Positions 22,923 to 36,209 of a stretch of DNA of 64,000 nucleotides are shown here, in pieces. Each line of letters starts with the position of its first letter. The first letter of the stretch is position 1. The notes below the pieces were generated by a model that did not search any database, was not told the DNA's origin, and saw nothing but the letters and a program-made list of their open reading frames with translations. Where the stretch lies: contig CM018051.1 of assembly GCA_008638375.1 (NCBI GenBank), positions 41,948,177 to 42,012,176 on the forward strand. The letters run 5' to 3'. The DNA comes from Nyssa sinensis. Taxonomy: Eukaryota > Streptophyta > Magnoliopsida > Cornales > Nyssaceae. Both the position numbers and the translations under genes were made by a program.

Positions 22923-23479
22923 TTGATATCAGAGTAAAGCCAACAAATTGGCATCAAAACTTCGGCTGATTTCCAACAAAAACAACCACATGAAAAAGCA
23001 ACTACTCTAATATTAATGTCTGCAAAGGCAGCTGAAGTATTAATACCACCATGACCATTGCGCCCAAGGCCGGTTGGAGTATAAAGCTAACAAAGTAATC
23101 ATTTTCAACCCCACTTAAAAATAAGGCCTCAAATTTTAGTTATTTATATTATAATCAAATTAGAAGTTTAAGATTAATAAAAGTTTAACTCCCAAATTTG
23201 ATATATTTATAATATTATCAAATTAGAAGTTTAAGTAACTCGACCAAAAAAGGCCCATAAGAATTTCAATGAAAAAAAATTAATTGAATTTTATTTGTAT
23301 TGTAATCTAATTTTTTATGGCTAACTATTTAGATAAAAAAATAATTATGTAAAATTTTATTATTTGAAAAATAATTAAATTTTATATTACAAAAATAAAT
23401 ACAATATATATATATATATATAAACAAAGTAAAAAATTACATTAATATTAAAAAAAAGACATCATTTAGAATTTTCACT

Positions 23480-23972
23480 TCATTGCTTTAGATCTCCATT
23501 TAAATAGAGCCAGCCTGATGATGAATGTGAGGAATGTGAGGGAATTAGAGTAACACGAACTAAGCCACTGACATAGTCTTTAATGGCAATGTAAACACAA
23601 AAGGAAATCAGATACAGCCAGGAAAATCGAGCTAGCATGTTGAATAAATCGTTCCAAAAAAAAAGACAACCATGACCACATAAATCACAAATGAGCCGAA
23701 ACCTGCAGCTTCCTACAAGCGTAAAAATACCGGAGGATTTTAAGATATAGCAGACTACGCTGGCATCTGGAAAAAGTAGTAATCGGTAACCGCCATCGGC
23801 TAACAGAAGCCCCAAAAAGGACGATAGCCGAAGATGAAGAATAACCAAGACAATTTAGCCGCGTGCGTGTGAATGTGTTACAGAGAAGGGGGTGGTGGAG
23901 TTCCGAAATCCCGTGGGCAAGGCAGAGGCATAAGCTTGACTGGGGTGAAGAGCTCCTTCTTTCTTGTCCCAA
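23480..23972 (-). other. Unassigned island of higher GC, possible exon or UTR
   Basis: Two overlapping minus-strand frames (95 and 122 codons) cover this segment, and its composition differs from the AT-rich DNA on both sides. There is no motif I recognise. It might be a 5' exon or UTR connected with the candidate at 21608-22168 (same strand), but I see no firm splice evidence. Confidence 0.25.
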
Positions 23973-24064
23973 GCTTTTATCTATCCATTGATTTTCATTC
24001 TTCTAGTATACATTTCCTGTGCTGCGGCACCCATGGATTCTATATCCGTCCATTTTTATTTTTT

Positions 24065-24069
24065 AGGTA

Positions 24070-24100
<31 letters not shown>

Positions 24101-25966
24101 ATTTAAAAAAATTACATAATGTAGTGCACTTATCCACCACAAAAAAGAAAATAGAGATACATATCCAAAACAAATTTTTGTTAAGTCAAAAAACTTAAAA
24201 ACTGTTTATAAATCCATCCTTGACTGAATTTAAAATACTTCTTTAAAATTTAAAAACGATTTTCAAAACTATCTTTTTGGTCTTTTTTTTTAAATAATAA
24301 AAATATTTCTTTTATTTAATTTTTTTGTATTTTTTTAATTTTGACCAATTTTTTTAACTTTTTTTTTCATGTTCAAATAAATATTAATCAAAATATCTTT
24401 TGATTAAAAATATATAATTTATTTATCTTAATTTTATTTTTTTATATAAAATGAAAAAAAAATCTTTAGAATAATTTAGGAAAAGGTTAGAATTTTAAAA
24501 ATCTAAAGAAATAAATAAAATGGGTATTTTGGTCAATTTAAAAAAAAAAAGTTAACGGAGAAGTTATTGTAGTTTATCAGTAAAAATATAAGATATTAGT
24601 AACATTTCAGAAATCTCACTAAAAATTTTTATAATTATCAAAAATTTAAAAAATATCAATATAATTTATTCTTTAAATTAAAGTAGTATTTAAAAAAATT
24701 ACTATTCATATAGGAATGTAAATAAGTCAAGTCAAATTGAGAAGTGAGTTGTTTAAGTTTAATTCTTTAAAATAAATAAGTCTTAAATTATTATCAAACT
24801 TGATTTATTTATTTCTTAAATTAATTTTGAATAAGCCGATTAAGAGTTAAACTTGAGTAATTTAATATTTTATATAATATTAAATTATTTATTTATTTAT
24901 TAAATTAAATTAAATAAATTAATAAATTTTAAAATATTTTTGTGAAGTAATTATATATTATTTTATTAATTATTTTAGTTTATAGTTTGAGTTAGAGGAA
25001 AATATTACAATACATATCAAATCAGACTGTAGCATCAACATCACCATGTTGGGGGTGGTTTGTGCATATTGCATTTGAAACATGATACTAGGGTTTATTG
25101 TAATCTTTTTAATTTTGTGTATTATTATAAGCTAGAGATTGGACAGAAGTAAATAATACTTCAACTTTTTGGTGTATATAAATTCAAATGTTATTATATC
25201 CAAAGGCATTTTTACAGTTTTTAACTCAGAAACTGAATTCTGATTAGTATAACCAAAAGCATTTTCACAGTTTTTAAAAAATTAATTACAAAATTCTGAA
25301 ACACATTTCAAAAACATTTTTTCAAAAAATCATATCTGAATTCCTATCCAAACGCAAAATATTACCCATAAAATTAAGAGGCTTCGGTAATAGGTCTTAC
25401 ATAAAATACTTAATTAGTCTAAGATTTAATTTAAAATATTTTATTGATAAAAATATTCTTATAGTATAAAAATTCAAAATGGTCATATCTTTTGATGTCA
25501 CTAACACACTTGACCTACCACATTATAACCAACCTATCACATTATAACCAGTTTTTTAAGAGAGTTTCAAAATTAAATAACTTATAATATATAAATCTAA
25601 TTTTCATGAAATTATAAATTTAGATTTTAAAAATTGAGATTTATCGTACAAGGTTGTGCACATGAATCATATTTTTTTAATAGAAAATTCTCGTTCTGCA
25701 CATCACTGTCCAAAACACCTTTATTGAAGAATTCTCTGTCTGAAAACTCTTTGTTAACCATAAACAACCCAAATTTCTTTGTTGAAAAAACAATCACCTT
25801 AACAGCCCTGCACTTTAAGAAATATCTTCTTTTTTTGTGTGTGAATTGTAACTGTATTAAAAAAGGCAAATTCAATTAGATCAAATTAATAAATAGTGTC
25901 TCCATGGAATAATTTGTGTCATTGTTTAGAGTTGGAAAAGTCAATCCCACTAAATTTCATATTATC
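24065..25966. other. Very AT-rich non-coding stretch
   Basis: Starts with (AT)n at 24070-24094. The rest is A- and T-rich with no gene. Overlapping open frames on both strands at 25627-25879 mirror each other and carry no motif. Confidence 0.5.
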
Positions 25967-28851
25967 TGTCACGCCCTGAATTTTCACATACCCGGGGAGT
26001 GAGTGAAATGAATTAAGAAAAATAAGTAAAAGGGCGATTTAATAGATTTAATTGATTATTCATTTATTCCCTCGTGTTTTCCCATAATTTGAAATGAAAA
26101 CTTGCTATTAGACTTAACCAAAATGGTCTTCTAATGTCAACCAAATATCTCCCCGAATCACTATTCAAAATTAGTCTAAGTCATGTTCAAGAATGGTCTC
26201 CAAAATAGCCCAAAAATGTCTCTAAACATGCCTTAAAATAATGGCCCAAATAAGCCCCAATTGCCCTAAGGCATAGGCCAAGAATAAGTCAAAAATTCTA
26301 CCTAAGATAATCTAAGGAAGTGGCCAAACATAACCCATTAGAGTGGCCAAACATGGCCCAATAGGGTGGCGAAACAAATAGCCCAAAGGGTGACCAAAAA
26401 TGGTCCAAGGATTAGCTCAATAGGGTGCCCCAAATATGACCTAAAAGGGTGCCCAAACATGACTCAAAAAGGTGGCCAAAGGCAGGCATCAGGAGGCTGT
26501 CAAGACAAGTGTGCATGGGGGCAAGGCAACAAGCTGGCTGCAGCACGCACAGGGCGCGCAGGGGTTAAGGCGCGCATACGCGCGCGCGCAAGGGGGTGAG
26601 GCAGGCAGGGCGTGGGCACGCGGCGCGAGCGCGTGCGCGGGGGCAAGTCTAGACCAAAATCTAATTTTTCCTACAGGTTTACTGTAGCTAGCTGCAGCTA
26701 AATTTCTCTTTCCAGCAACCAATTTTCTCTGTTTTTCAAATTTTTTTCTAAAGTTTTGCAAGCTACTTTTTTTTTCCATTTTTAGCCTATTCCTTCAAGG
26801 TTTTTAAACCCTCTTTTTGGCACTTTTTTCACCTATGTTTAGGGTGTTTTACACACCTAACAAACCTTTTAAATTTTTTCAAAAGTTTAGCATGGTTTCC
26901 TTTATTTTCTAAACATTTTTCACCTAATATTCCACAACACAATCCACTACTATGAAGTTAACTACAAGAATACCCCCTTACTCAACAAGGCATTCATACA
27001 TCATTTTAAACATAGAGTCCATCATTTCTTAACTAGCAACCCAAATATATCCTTCACTTTAACTAAGCATTTATATATTACTTAAAACAAACCATCCACC
27101 ATACATACACATATACTTTATGTTTAAATATTACAACTTCATGTTCATTAAAATTTTAGGGCATTGCCCATTGTTTTCATACTATACAAGATTTTTACAA
27201 ATAAATACACATGTCGTAGGGCTTATGCCCTTATACATACAAAAATAAGCCCCAAGGGCCAAATATACTTCAAAATCTATTTTCTCTCTCCATGCTCCGA
27301 TGACTTCATCAAGTCTCAAGTATCGAGAGCCTTATCTGTAATATGATATCCCACGAAGAGTCAGCTCAACTGCTGGAATGACATAATGCTAATGCAAGGA
27401 ACAAGGTTAAGACGTGGCATGTGCAAGTGTACATATATAAACTATATGCCTTTCAATTCATCAATGCAATGCAATGGCAATATACATGACACACATATGC
27501 AACTCTATGCCCAACACATGTCTCGCTTCACAGTCCTTCCCCGTCAGCCCGCGAGTACTGAAATTGGCCAAATTTTGAGTTTTTCATCACAAGATCTACA
27601 CCCTCATAATGCATAGCACCAAAGTGGTCAACCCACGCTATATTTCCAAAAATTCAAGTATGCCAATATGTCTTGATTTTTCTATGCAAGTTCAATGAGA
27701 CATTTTATCAAACATATGGAATATGCCTTAAATCACTCATCATCCATAAAGTAAACTTTCATTTCCAAACCACAAAACTTCTTCCACATGAACATATGAT
27801 ATACACAATCAATTTAAACACATGCTTATGTTACATGTTCACTATATTATCAATTCTCAAACAACACATAATTACACAAAGCATCAATGCATTAAACAAC
27901 TATATCTTCCAAAACACAAGGTCTATTCACATGAACATAAGCCACAATGTAATGAATCAAACATATATTTAAGTTACATGTTCATCATTTTGACAAATTC
28001 TCAAAGAACTCAAAGAACACACAAGTATACAAATTACCAACTTTAAGTTTTTCAAAACAACTACATCCTAAGTGAGTTTCTAACAATAAGTGAATATATA
28101 AATCACTCAATCAACATATAATACACTCCTAAACTTAACCATATTCTTTACTTAGCAAGATATCATACCTAGAAGGGTTTTTCTCAACCCTAGGGAATTG
28201 TGTTCACTTTTCAGCCGAACCAATTAATGAGAATGTAGCCCTTGATGTGGGGAACAATTTACTAGAGGGAAGTCTTGGAAAATTCCAAGCCTAAAGATGA
28301 GTTTTGGAAGCTTGAAAGTTAAAAAATCCTAAGTTTTCTTCATCTTTCTCTCCATGCACGACCTGCTGCTATATTCTCAGACCAAATTCTATATTTTTTT
28401 ACACTAAGGGGTCCTATTTATAGTAAAGGGGCCAAGGGATAAAAAGACTATTTTGCCCTTAATGAGTTCGGGACCCCGTTACACTGCAACTCGTCCCGAA
28501 ACGCCTCAAATTGACATTCTACTTTAACTAAAGTTCTTAAAATTATGTTAAATGATATTTTTATGAAAATTTTATTTTCGCCTGTAGGCGGGTTTGGCCC
28601 GGTCCACTCGGGCCACCCGGGATGCCCTTTTTGGTTTATTTTTCAAACTATATCCGAATAGGCTCAGATTCTTACAGGAGGTGTATTTTAACTTTTTAAG
28701 CATGTTTATATTCTATGAAATACTCAAATTATGCTCCTAAATATGACTTATGCCTAAATAATGCATATGTAATGCCCTACCGACAAATAGTGCATAAATA
28801 GTGTCCTACTGGCAAAACGAAAAATTTACCTTGATTTTTCAGATCTCTACG
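25967..28851 (-). mobile_element. 3' LTR of the Ty3/gypsy element (2885 bp)
   Basis: In plus coordinates it begins TGTCACGCCCTGAATTTTCA and ends CAGATCTCTACG, the last base being a change from the expected CA. Its first 2150 bp align along their whole length with 33258-33610 plus 36664-38437 (the 5' LTR). It holds a degenerate array of GGTGGCCAAACATGGCCC units (26315-26485), a CG-rich patch (26520-26645), and a single copy of a 47-bp unit that is double in the sister LTR. The sequence just inside is a polypurine tract, which fixes it as the 3' LTR of a minus-strand element. Confidence 0.9.
26315..26485. repeat. Degenerate tandem array in LTR, unit about 20-24 bp
   Basis: Six to eight copies of a unit like GTGGCCAAACATGGCCCAAT. 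The same array is at 36660-36825 in the sister LTR. Confidence 0.85.
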
Positions 28852-28866
28852 TCCTTCCCCCCTTAA
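28852..28866 (-). promoter_or_regulatory. Polypurine tract of the gypsy element
   Basis: Minus-strand AAGGGGGGAAGGA immediately before the 3' LTR: the RNase H-resistant primer for plus-strand DNA. Just upstream (28870-28895) the minus strand reads TTTCAGGATGAAATTTA, close to the conserved end of pol in this lineage. Confidence 0.85.
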
Positions 28867-28904
28867 ATAAATTTCATCCTGAAATTTAGAAATGTACCTC
28901 TTCA

Positions 28905-30316
28905 ACAAAATTTAAAAAAAGTAATACAAAACGCGTTGTGTCATGGAGACGCGCAACCTTACCTATGGATCCTTCATCTTTCCTTTCCCTAGGCGATGTG
29001 GGATGCTTTATCCTCTCCCATTATCTTCTACCCCCAAAGGAACCTCGTCCTCCCGGACGGGCGTGCAGCGGCGTGCAGACATCCCCACACTCCCTATTAG
29101 GGTCCGGTTCCGATACCATCTGTAACGACCCACTCCATATGGCACAATGCATAATGAAATCCTCAAACATGATGGCCTATCAATGCCAATTTTTCAAATC
29201 CATCCAAGTATCATGACCCACTTCAATAAGACAACATAATTAAAATATAAAATTCTCAATGCTCACAAGGATACCTCAAAGTTCTCTCAACATATGTGAT
29301 GACTATCTAACTAGTCACAAATTAATCTATGCGATCATTTAAGCAATCCATCACGATGTCATCAATACATCACTTGCACCTCAATGTAATTTAATAATCT
29401 AATATTCTCCAAGTACTATAATTATCCACAATACATCAACAACATAATCTCAAAGTAAAGTCATCATAATTCACCTTAGTCTATCATAATTCACCTTAGT
29501 CTATATATAACTAAGACTAAATATCAAGCATCAATAAAGATTAACCTATTAATTTCAATCATATACATATCAATTGGATATTCGAATGTAGACAATGTAG
29601 TCTATGTATTCCAAACATGAAACCTAAGGCATTAGAGAAGGTAAAAAAAAAATCCCAATTTCATCTAAGGTTATTCTGATTCATCATCATTCTAGTCAAT
29701 ATATTAAATAAAGTCTCAAAATAATTGAGATTCTTAGTGAAACTCTTTACCAATTTAACTATGAATATATAAATCTGTACACACATGTATCAAAACACAC
29801 ATACATACAAACATGGTTAAACATACCCTTATACAAGCATTAATACCAATCCAGTCTAATGTTTTGGGTTTTTGAACGTATAAATATCATAGTCGTAGTA
29901 TTGTAACCTAAGAGTATTGGATACTAATCTATCATAGAAAGATAGAATCAACAAGCAACATTCAACAGCTAACACGTAGCCTACCACATAAACACTTAAA
30001 TATAGGATCCATCCTAAGAATATACCAATACATAAATAAGCATACAACTTATCATACAGGTAACTAGGCACACAACCGATCCTATGGATATCTAGGCTTA
30101 TAACCTATCTTATAGATAACTAAGCATATAACCTATCTCATAAATCACTTGGTCTACTACATAGATATAAGCATTTAGCCATAGTTGATCAACAATCAAG
30201 CATACCATATACCCTCAAGCAAATCAATAAAATAATCACATTGTACAATTATACATACTAAAGTAACAAGCACATACATAATCATGTAATCCAAATCAGC
30301 CCAATTAACTTAAGGT
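28905..30316 (-). mobile_element. Foreign LTR/PBS fragment in place of RNase H and integrase
   Basis: Where RNase H and integrase should be, no pol text is found. Instead a boundary TGTAACGACCC at 29121 (LTR end, minus orientation) is followed after 2 nt by a primer-binding site TGGTATCGGAA (29118-29108, minus) and leader-like sequence (29107-28940) containing CCCACATCGCCTAGGG, a phrase common in plant LTR elements. The LTR body seems to run to about 30310, where reverse transcriptase text resumes. Whether it came by insertion plus deletion or by template switching cannot be decided. Confidence 0.6.
29108..29118 (-). promoter_or_regulatory. Primer-binding site of the nested element
   Basis: Minus strand TGGTATCGGAA two bases after the LTR end at 29121; a tRNA-Met-type PBS with A to G change. 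Confidence 0.65.
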
Positions 30317-31000
30317 CTAACCTCTCCCAACTCATGACAGAGTTAATCCTAGAAGGATCCAAAGACACTCTACTACCTGATACAACATGGCCTAGAAACT
30401 ATACCTCCTGAAGCTAAAACTCACACTTCAAGAACTTAGCAAACAAACGATGCTCCCTCAAGATTTGTAACACAGTCTATAAGTGGAAAGTATGCTCATC
30501 CTCAGAAGGTGAATAAATCAAAATGTCATCAACAAATACCACGACAAACTGATCTAAATAAGGACTAAAGATACGTTGCATCAAGTCCATGAATGCCGTC
30601 GGGGCATTCGTCACATCGGATGGCATAACTACAAACTCATAATGGCTATAACTAGTGCGGGAAGCTATCTTCGCCACATCCTCCTCCCGTACTCTCAATT
30701 GATGATACCCCAATCTAAGATCGACCTTTGAGAAACATCTCGAACCTCTAAGTTGATCAAACAAGTCATTTATCCTCGGTAACGGGTATTTGTTCTTAAT
30801 AGTGACCCGGTTCAATCTTTTATAATCCACACACAAACGTAATATCCTATCATTCTTCTTTGCGAACAATGCTGAAGCACCCCATGGGAAAGTACTAGGA
30901 CGACTAAAACCCTTACCTTGTAAATCAGTCAATTGCTCATTCAGCTCCCTCAACTCAACTGCAGCCATACGGTAAGGTGGAATGGAAATAGGCATAGTGC
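30316..31000 (-). pseudogene. Ty3/gypsy reverse transcriptase (pol fragment)
   Basis: The frame 31019-30477 carries [65 protein letters not shown], and the catalytic [11 protein letters not shown] motifs 1-5 in order with the YVDD-type aspartates kept. Beyond the stop at 30477 a broken frame continues as FLGHVVSG...LDPSRI to about 30318, the normal segment before RNase H, and is then cut off by foreign sequence. The protein copies element RNA into DNA in virus-like particles. It is not usable here because gag, protease and pol are out of frame and integrase is missing. Confidence 0.92.
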
Positions 31001-31580
31001 TTGGGATAAGCTCTATCATGAACTCTATTTCTCGTCAATGGTAGACTAGTCAAGTTATCCAAAAAGACATCTAGGAACTCATCCACTACTGGCGGTAATA
31101 CACTCTCTGTAGTCCCACTCCCATCTGCTATCAAACTAGCCAACATGTAGCTATAACCTCCCCAACTCTTCGAGTCATACAAGGGTGGTACTAGGAAATC
31201 CCCTCGATCCCCCGTGAAATAAAAGCTATCTCCCTTAGGAGTATATATAGTCATTTTCCCCCTATAATAGTCTATATTCACCCGGAAAGCAAACAACCAA
31301 TCCATCCCCAATATAATATCAAAACCAGACATGTCAAGTAGAATGAAGTCAAAAGAAAGGATATGATCTACAATCTCTATCGAGCAATCTTTACAGATCC
31401 GCGTCAATATCATACTACCCCCAACTAGGGTGTCAACATGCAATGGCGGATCTAATTGATCTACTTATAACCCCAATGTCATGGAAAGCATGGTAGACAT
31501 GAATGAATGTGATGCACCAGAATCTATAAGTACGCTGGCCCATGAACTAAAAACAAGGAATGTACCTCGAACCATAGAAG
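31001..31580 (-). pseudogene. Ty3/gypsy aspartic protease region
   Basis: Minus strand encodes VLIDSGASHSF near 31540-31508 (catalytic DSG), interrupted by a stop near 31466, then FDIILGMDWL near 31335-31300 and FLDVFLDNLTSLP near 31085-31040, the linker to reverse transcriptase. It would mature the gag-pol polyprotein. The stop and a shift at the RT junction (31019/30955 overlap) inactivate it. Confidence 0.9.
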
Positions 31581-31668
31581 GTCCGGAAGTAAATGCATCA
31601 GGTGTGACCACAGCATATGTTCGACCTTGTGTAGTCTGACCCTGCCTACTACCCCCTCTCTGTCCCTA

Positions 31669-33004
31669 CTATCCTCCGCCCCTCTGACTGGGAGCTCTAA
31701 CACTCAATGCTATAGGTGCAGGCTGAAATTGTAGGGTAGGGGGGTCTATAACTCGGCTGTGGCCGTAGCGGAGTCGACTGGATGGGCTGATAATACTGTT
31801 GCTCCTACCAGTCCTAAGAAGTCTGCCCTTGAGGACAGTTGGCCCTAACATGGCCTGTCTGACGACGAGTAAAACAAAATGGAGGAGGTCTCCACCCTTG
31901 ACTCTGCACTGGAGGTGGAAACGATCTCTGACTCGGTCCAGCTCCGTGTCCTTGACTAGGGTCTCTCTAGGGGCAATTGGCGAACCTGTGGTCAAGCTGT
32001 CCACATAGAAAACAAGTAATGGGTTCCTGGGATACCCCTCTTGAGAAGCAATAGACATAGTAGGCTAGGGGGCTAAGATTTGAATAGGTTTATGGAATGT
32101 CGATGTGGAAGAAGTACTGGTCCGGAACCTCTTCAATGGTCTCCTATCAGTGTAAACTGGGGCAGATGTAGAAACCTGTGCTTGTAACTGCCCTACTCTA
32201 TTTCTGGGACTCTCTAATCTCCCTAAGGTCAGCCAGCTCCCTCTCTACCCTAGTGGCCTTGGTCACTGCCTCATCATAAGTATCAATAATGTGACCAGTT
32301 AGTCTATCCTTGATGGAGGTCTTTAACCTCCTGATAAAGTAAAGAACTTTCAACCGCTTGGTCTCTATAACATGTGGGGCAAACCTCCCCAATGCAGTAA
32401 AACGGGACTCATACTAAGTCACTGTCATATCTCGTTGGAGGAGTGCTACAAACTCATCCATATATCCTATTTGTGCAGTCTCGAGAAAGTAGTGGTCATT
32501 AAACATGGCCACAAATGCATCCCACCCCCCTCTGAAACTATTTATCCTCGCAGCAGCCCCTCTCCACCACTGGGTAGCTAGCTCGATGAACTGGAAGGTG
32601 GCACACCTAACTCTCAAGTGTGGCTCAGTAATCCCCTGTGAATCTAGGATCCTCGTAATCTGATCTAGCCATTCTTCAGCTACTAAGGGGTCGGGCTGTC
32701 CTGAAAATGTAGGAGGTCTCATCCTCTGGAACACCTTTATCACGAAGGTATCCCTGGTCTCAGCACCAGCTGTCCTAGTCTTTTGCATGGCACGAAAACA
32801 CTTTTATATAATGGTCGCCATATCCCTGGCGCCAATCGTCTGCTCCACCTCCTCTATTGGGGCAGGTGCAGGAGTAACGGCCTCCTTTGCTGCGCTGTGA
32901 GCAAGAGTAGCAGCTCTGGGCCTACCACGCTGAGGTGGTACAGTGGCTCTAGGCCTACCGTACCTAGGTGGTGTACGTCTTAGAAGAACTTTCCTCGGTG
33001 GCAT
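31669..33004 (-). pseudogene. Ty3/gypsy gag with zinc knuckles
   Basis: A likely start is MPPRKVLLRRTPPR at 33004, typical of Tekay/Del-like gag N-termini. The retrotrans_gag core lies in the frame 32788-32414 (PPTFSGQPDPLVAEEWLDQI, then ATQWWRGAAA) and continues after a stop at 32392-32198 (APHVIETKRLKV..FI.GL). Two CX2CX4HX4C-type knuckles follow: CFLCGQLDHRFANC near 32013-31972, and a second, with its second Cys lost, ending TGHVRANCP near 31850. At least two frameshifts and a stop break it. It would package element RNA. Confidence 0.9.
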
Positions 33005-33242
33005 GTGTCTACAAGTCCTAACAAAAATTAACACCCTTTCGCACATTAAACATAAGTATTGAAGGAATATTAAGCATATACATGTCAACAACTCATACTT
33101 CACTAGCAACAATTATAATATGTCATAACATACATATAAAAAGTCTTTACACATTACACAATGCTCACCAAAATTTCAAATCATATGTCGAGGTTCCATT
33201 GTATTCAAAAACACCCCAAGGTCCCTAAGTATCCGAACCTAA

Positions 33243-33254
33243 GCTCTGATACCA
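33243..33254 (-). promoter_or_regulatory. Primer-binding site (initiator tRNA-Met)
   Basis: Minus strand TGGTATCAGAGC, three bases inside the 5' LTR end at 33258. It matches the 3' end of initiator tRNA-Met and proves the orientation of the element. Confidence 0.93.
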
Positions 33255-33605
33255 CGTTGTCATGCCTCGAATTTTCACAAACCTGAGGAGTGAGTGAAAT
33301 TAATTAAAGAAAATAAGTAAAATAGCGATTAAATAGATTTAATTTATTTTTCATTTATTCCCTCGTGTTTTCCAAAATTTGAAATGAAAACTTACTATTA
33401 GACTTAACCAAAATGGTATTCTAATGTCAACCAAATATCTCCCCGAATCACTATTCAGAATAAGTCTAAGTTATGTTCAAGAATGGTCTCCAAAATAGCC
33501 CAAAAATGTCTCTAAACATACCTTGGAATAATGGTCTAAATGGGCCCCATTGCCCTAAGGCATAGGTCAAGAATAAGTCAAAAATTCTACCTAAGGTAGT
33601 CTAAG

Positions 33606-33610
33606 GAAGT
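33606..33610. repeat. Target-site duplication GAAGT (left)
   Basis: Repeated at 36659-36663 on the other side of the nested solo LTR. Confidence 0.93.
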
Positions 33611-34080
33611 TGTCACACCCCGAATTTCAGCAAACCCGAGGCACGAGTAACGAGATAAAAGAAAATAAAATAATAAAAAATAAAGACAATTAAGGACAAT
33701 CACATACATTCCATACACTGTTCTGATATATTACATAGGGTCTGGTCCATTTATTCACGACATACATAAAAAATAAGAAATAGTCTCGAGCTTATGCCCT
33801 TATACAACATTACATGCGCCCCTCGGGCCAAACCTAATCCACAATCAAATCATCTCCACATCTCGCACAGCTGGAGCGTCATCTGAAATGTTTGTCCCAC
33901 GAATGGGTCAGCTTAACTGTTGGTACAATATAATGCTAATGCAAGAAATAAAATTAAGGGCGTGGCATATGCAAGTGTACAGTTATTTCTATATGGCATT
34001 CAATATCATTATGGCAGCGCATGAACAATATGTAGTATATAAGCAGTATGCGTGACACACCCATGCAACTCTATGCCACC

Positions 34081-34170
34081 ATGTCTCGTCTTACGATCCT
34101 TCCCCAATAGCCCGAGTACTAATATATGTCTCGCTTCACGGTCCGGAACCCGTCAGGCATGCGAGTACCT
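34081..34170. repeat. Tandem pair of 45-47-bp units in the nested solo LTR
   Basis: ATGTCTCGTCTTACG at 34081 and ATGTCTCGCTTCACG at 34126, each ending CGAGTAC. The same unit is double at 37783 and single at 27518. Confidence 0.85.
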
Positions 34171-36150
34171 AATGGCCGATTTTGGGTTTTTCACCACAGG
34201 ATCTGCACCCTCATAATGCACAGCACTACGTGCTCAACTCACGCCATGCACAAGGAACCACACTATGCCAATATGCTCTGATTCATTCATTTCACAATGT
34301 AATCTCAATGATGCATCTCATTCATAAATAAAGCATGCTTTCAATCACATATTTCATAGTCTCAACAGTTCTCAAAGAAGATAATCCACACACACTATAC
34401 TAACACATGCGATATACACATAATCATCATCCACATTATCACCCAACTTACAACAAGGTAGCATGAAGCACATAAGCATGTGAACAATCAAATAAACATG
34501 TGAAGCATCAAGTCCACGGAGCAAGTATTCCTAAACTCAATTCTATTTCTTACTTAGCACAATATATCGTACCTGATAATCGACCTCAACCCAGGAAAGT
34601 GTACTCATAGTATAGTAGGATCACTGTGAGAATACCAAAGGTCAGATCACCTTCTCCTTGCCTTTTCGTGTCCCTAAAATCATAATATGTGACTTAGTTC
34701 ATTTGTTTCCTGAATGATGCTATTCAATAAATTTTATGTCTTTATTTTATAAGTTTCTATTTTGCTAAATTAAACCCTACTATTGAGTTCGGAACGTCGA
34801 AGAAAATAAGTTTAGGTTTTCGTGGAATTCAATTCGGACATCTGGGCTAAAAAGGGCAAAAAAGTTATTTTGCACTCTTCACGGGTACTTACATTTGGAG
34901 ACCTCTTTTCACAAATTAGACTCCACAGTTGAGTCCGGAATGGTCGAAATAATAAAGTTTCACTATTTATTTACTTAATTTGGAGTTCGTTTGACTGCAT
35001 TTCAATTGAGGGGCATTTTGGTAATTTTAAAGGTTACTACGGGTCTTTTATTTTTTGGGACCCCGTCTCTTAAAACGGACCTCACCATTGGCTTCAGAAT
35101 GGTCGAGATAGTCAAAATACACTAATGACTTGTCCCATTTGAACTCTGGATTATTTTAGAATATTTAAATAATTAAATTAAATTAATTAATTAATTTAAT
35201 TAATATTTTATTCTAGGTGGGGTCAAATTATAATAAGTAACAGTTGGGGGGTCAGTTTGTAAATTCTGAAAGTTCTGGGTCAAAGTTAATTTTCAAAAAG
35301 TCTAGGGTTAAATGTGTAATTTTCCAAATTTTCTATTCTCAATTTGTTTAGCCAAACGGGGATCAATCCAGAACAGCGATAGGATATCCCTGTTCCTGTT
35401 TCAATTTAAATTTTTCAATTTCTTACACCCGTAACCAAACAGCCTATCTCATCTTTTAATTTAAAACAACAGGACGACACGTGACAGGGGCGGACCGCCC
35501 AAGCCCGACCTGAACTCGAACCGGAACCGGACCCGGACCTGGACCCGAACGCCCCCCCTTTCTTCCCCGTTTTTCCGGCGAGGTACCAGTAGGGTTCAGG
35601 CACCTTCTCCGGCGCCAGTGACATTTTCCAACCACTTTTTCATCATTTTAAAAATGTAGTTTTCTTAGGTTTTTCATGTAGATTCCATATCTAAGGTTGG
35701 TTTTGGATTTAAACCATTGGATCATCACAAATAGAGGGTCAAACCTCTCGGTCAACTCTCCGGCCGACCCTTCTCTTTCATTTTTGTGACTATTTGGTCA
35801 CGGTTCAACCTCCATTTTTATCCTAACGGGTTTCTGCACTATGGAGGAACAATCCCTCCTCCCCAAAACCAAGTTTTTAACCAATATATCCTAACCACCC
35901 GATTATCCAACCCACCTGCAACTCACTGTTTCTATCTTGTTTCTTAACCATTTTAAGTGATTTCTTTTGCAAAATGTTCCATATTTCACGTACTATAAGA
36001 ACCAAGAATTAAATCTACACAATATACCAAGAAACGAAAAAATCAGAAATGAACCACTCACGGTTTTTCTGGGTTTCTCTCTCTAGCCGTGCATCTCCTT
36101 CACCTTCTGGTTCCAAGCTTGATTCAAGCTCCAAGATCCCTTCTCCTTTC

Positions 36151-36155
<5 letters not shown>

Positions 36156-36206
<51 letters not shown>
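36156..36206. repeat. (CT)n microsatellite, about 25 units
   Basis: Pure CT run; minus-strand purine tract at the same relative place as GA/GT tracts in the related LTRs. Confidence 0.95.

Positions 36207-36209
<3 letters not shown>

Noticed and set aside
25627..25879. Two frames of about 82 codons on opposite strands
   Set aside because: They mirror each other over the same AT-rich DNA and have no motif.
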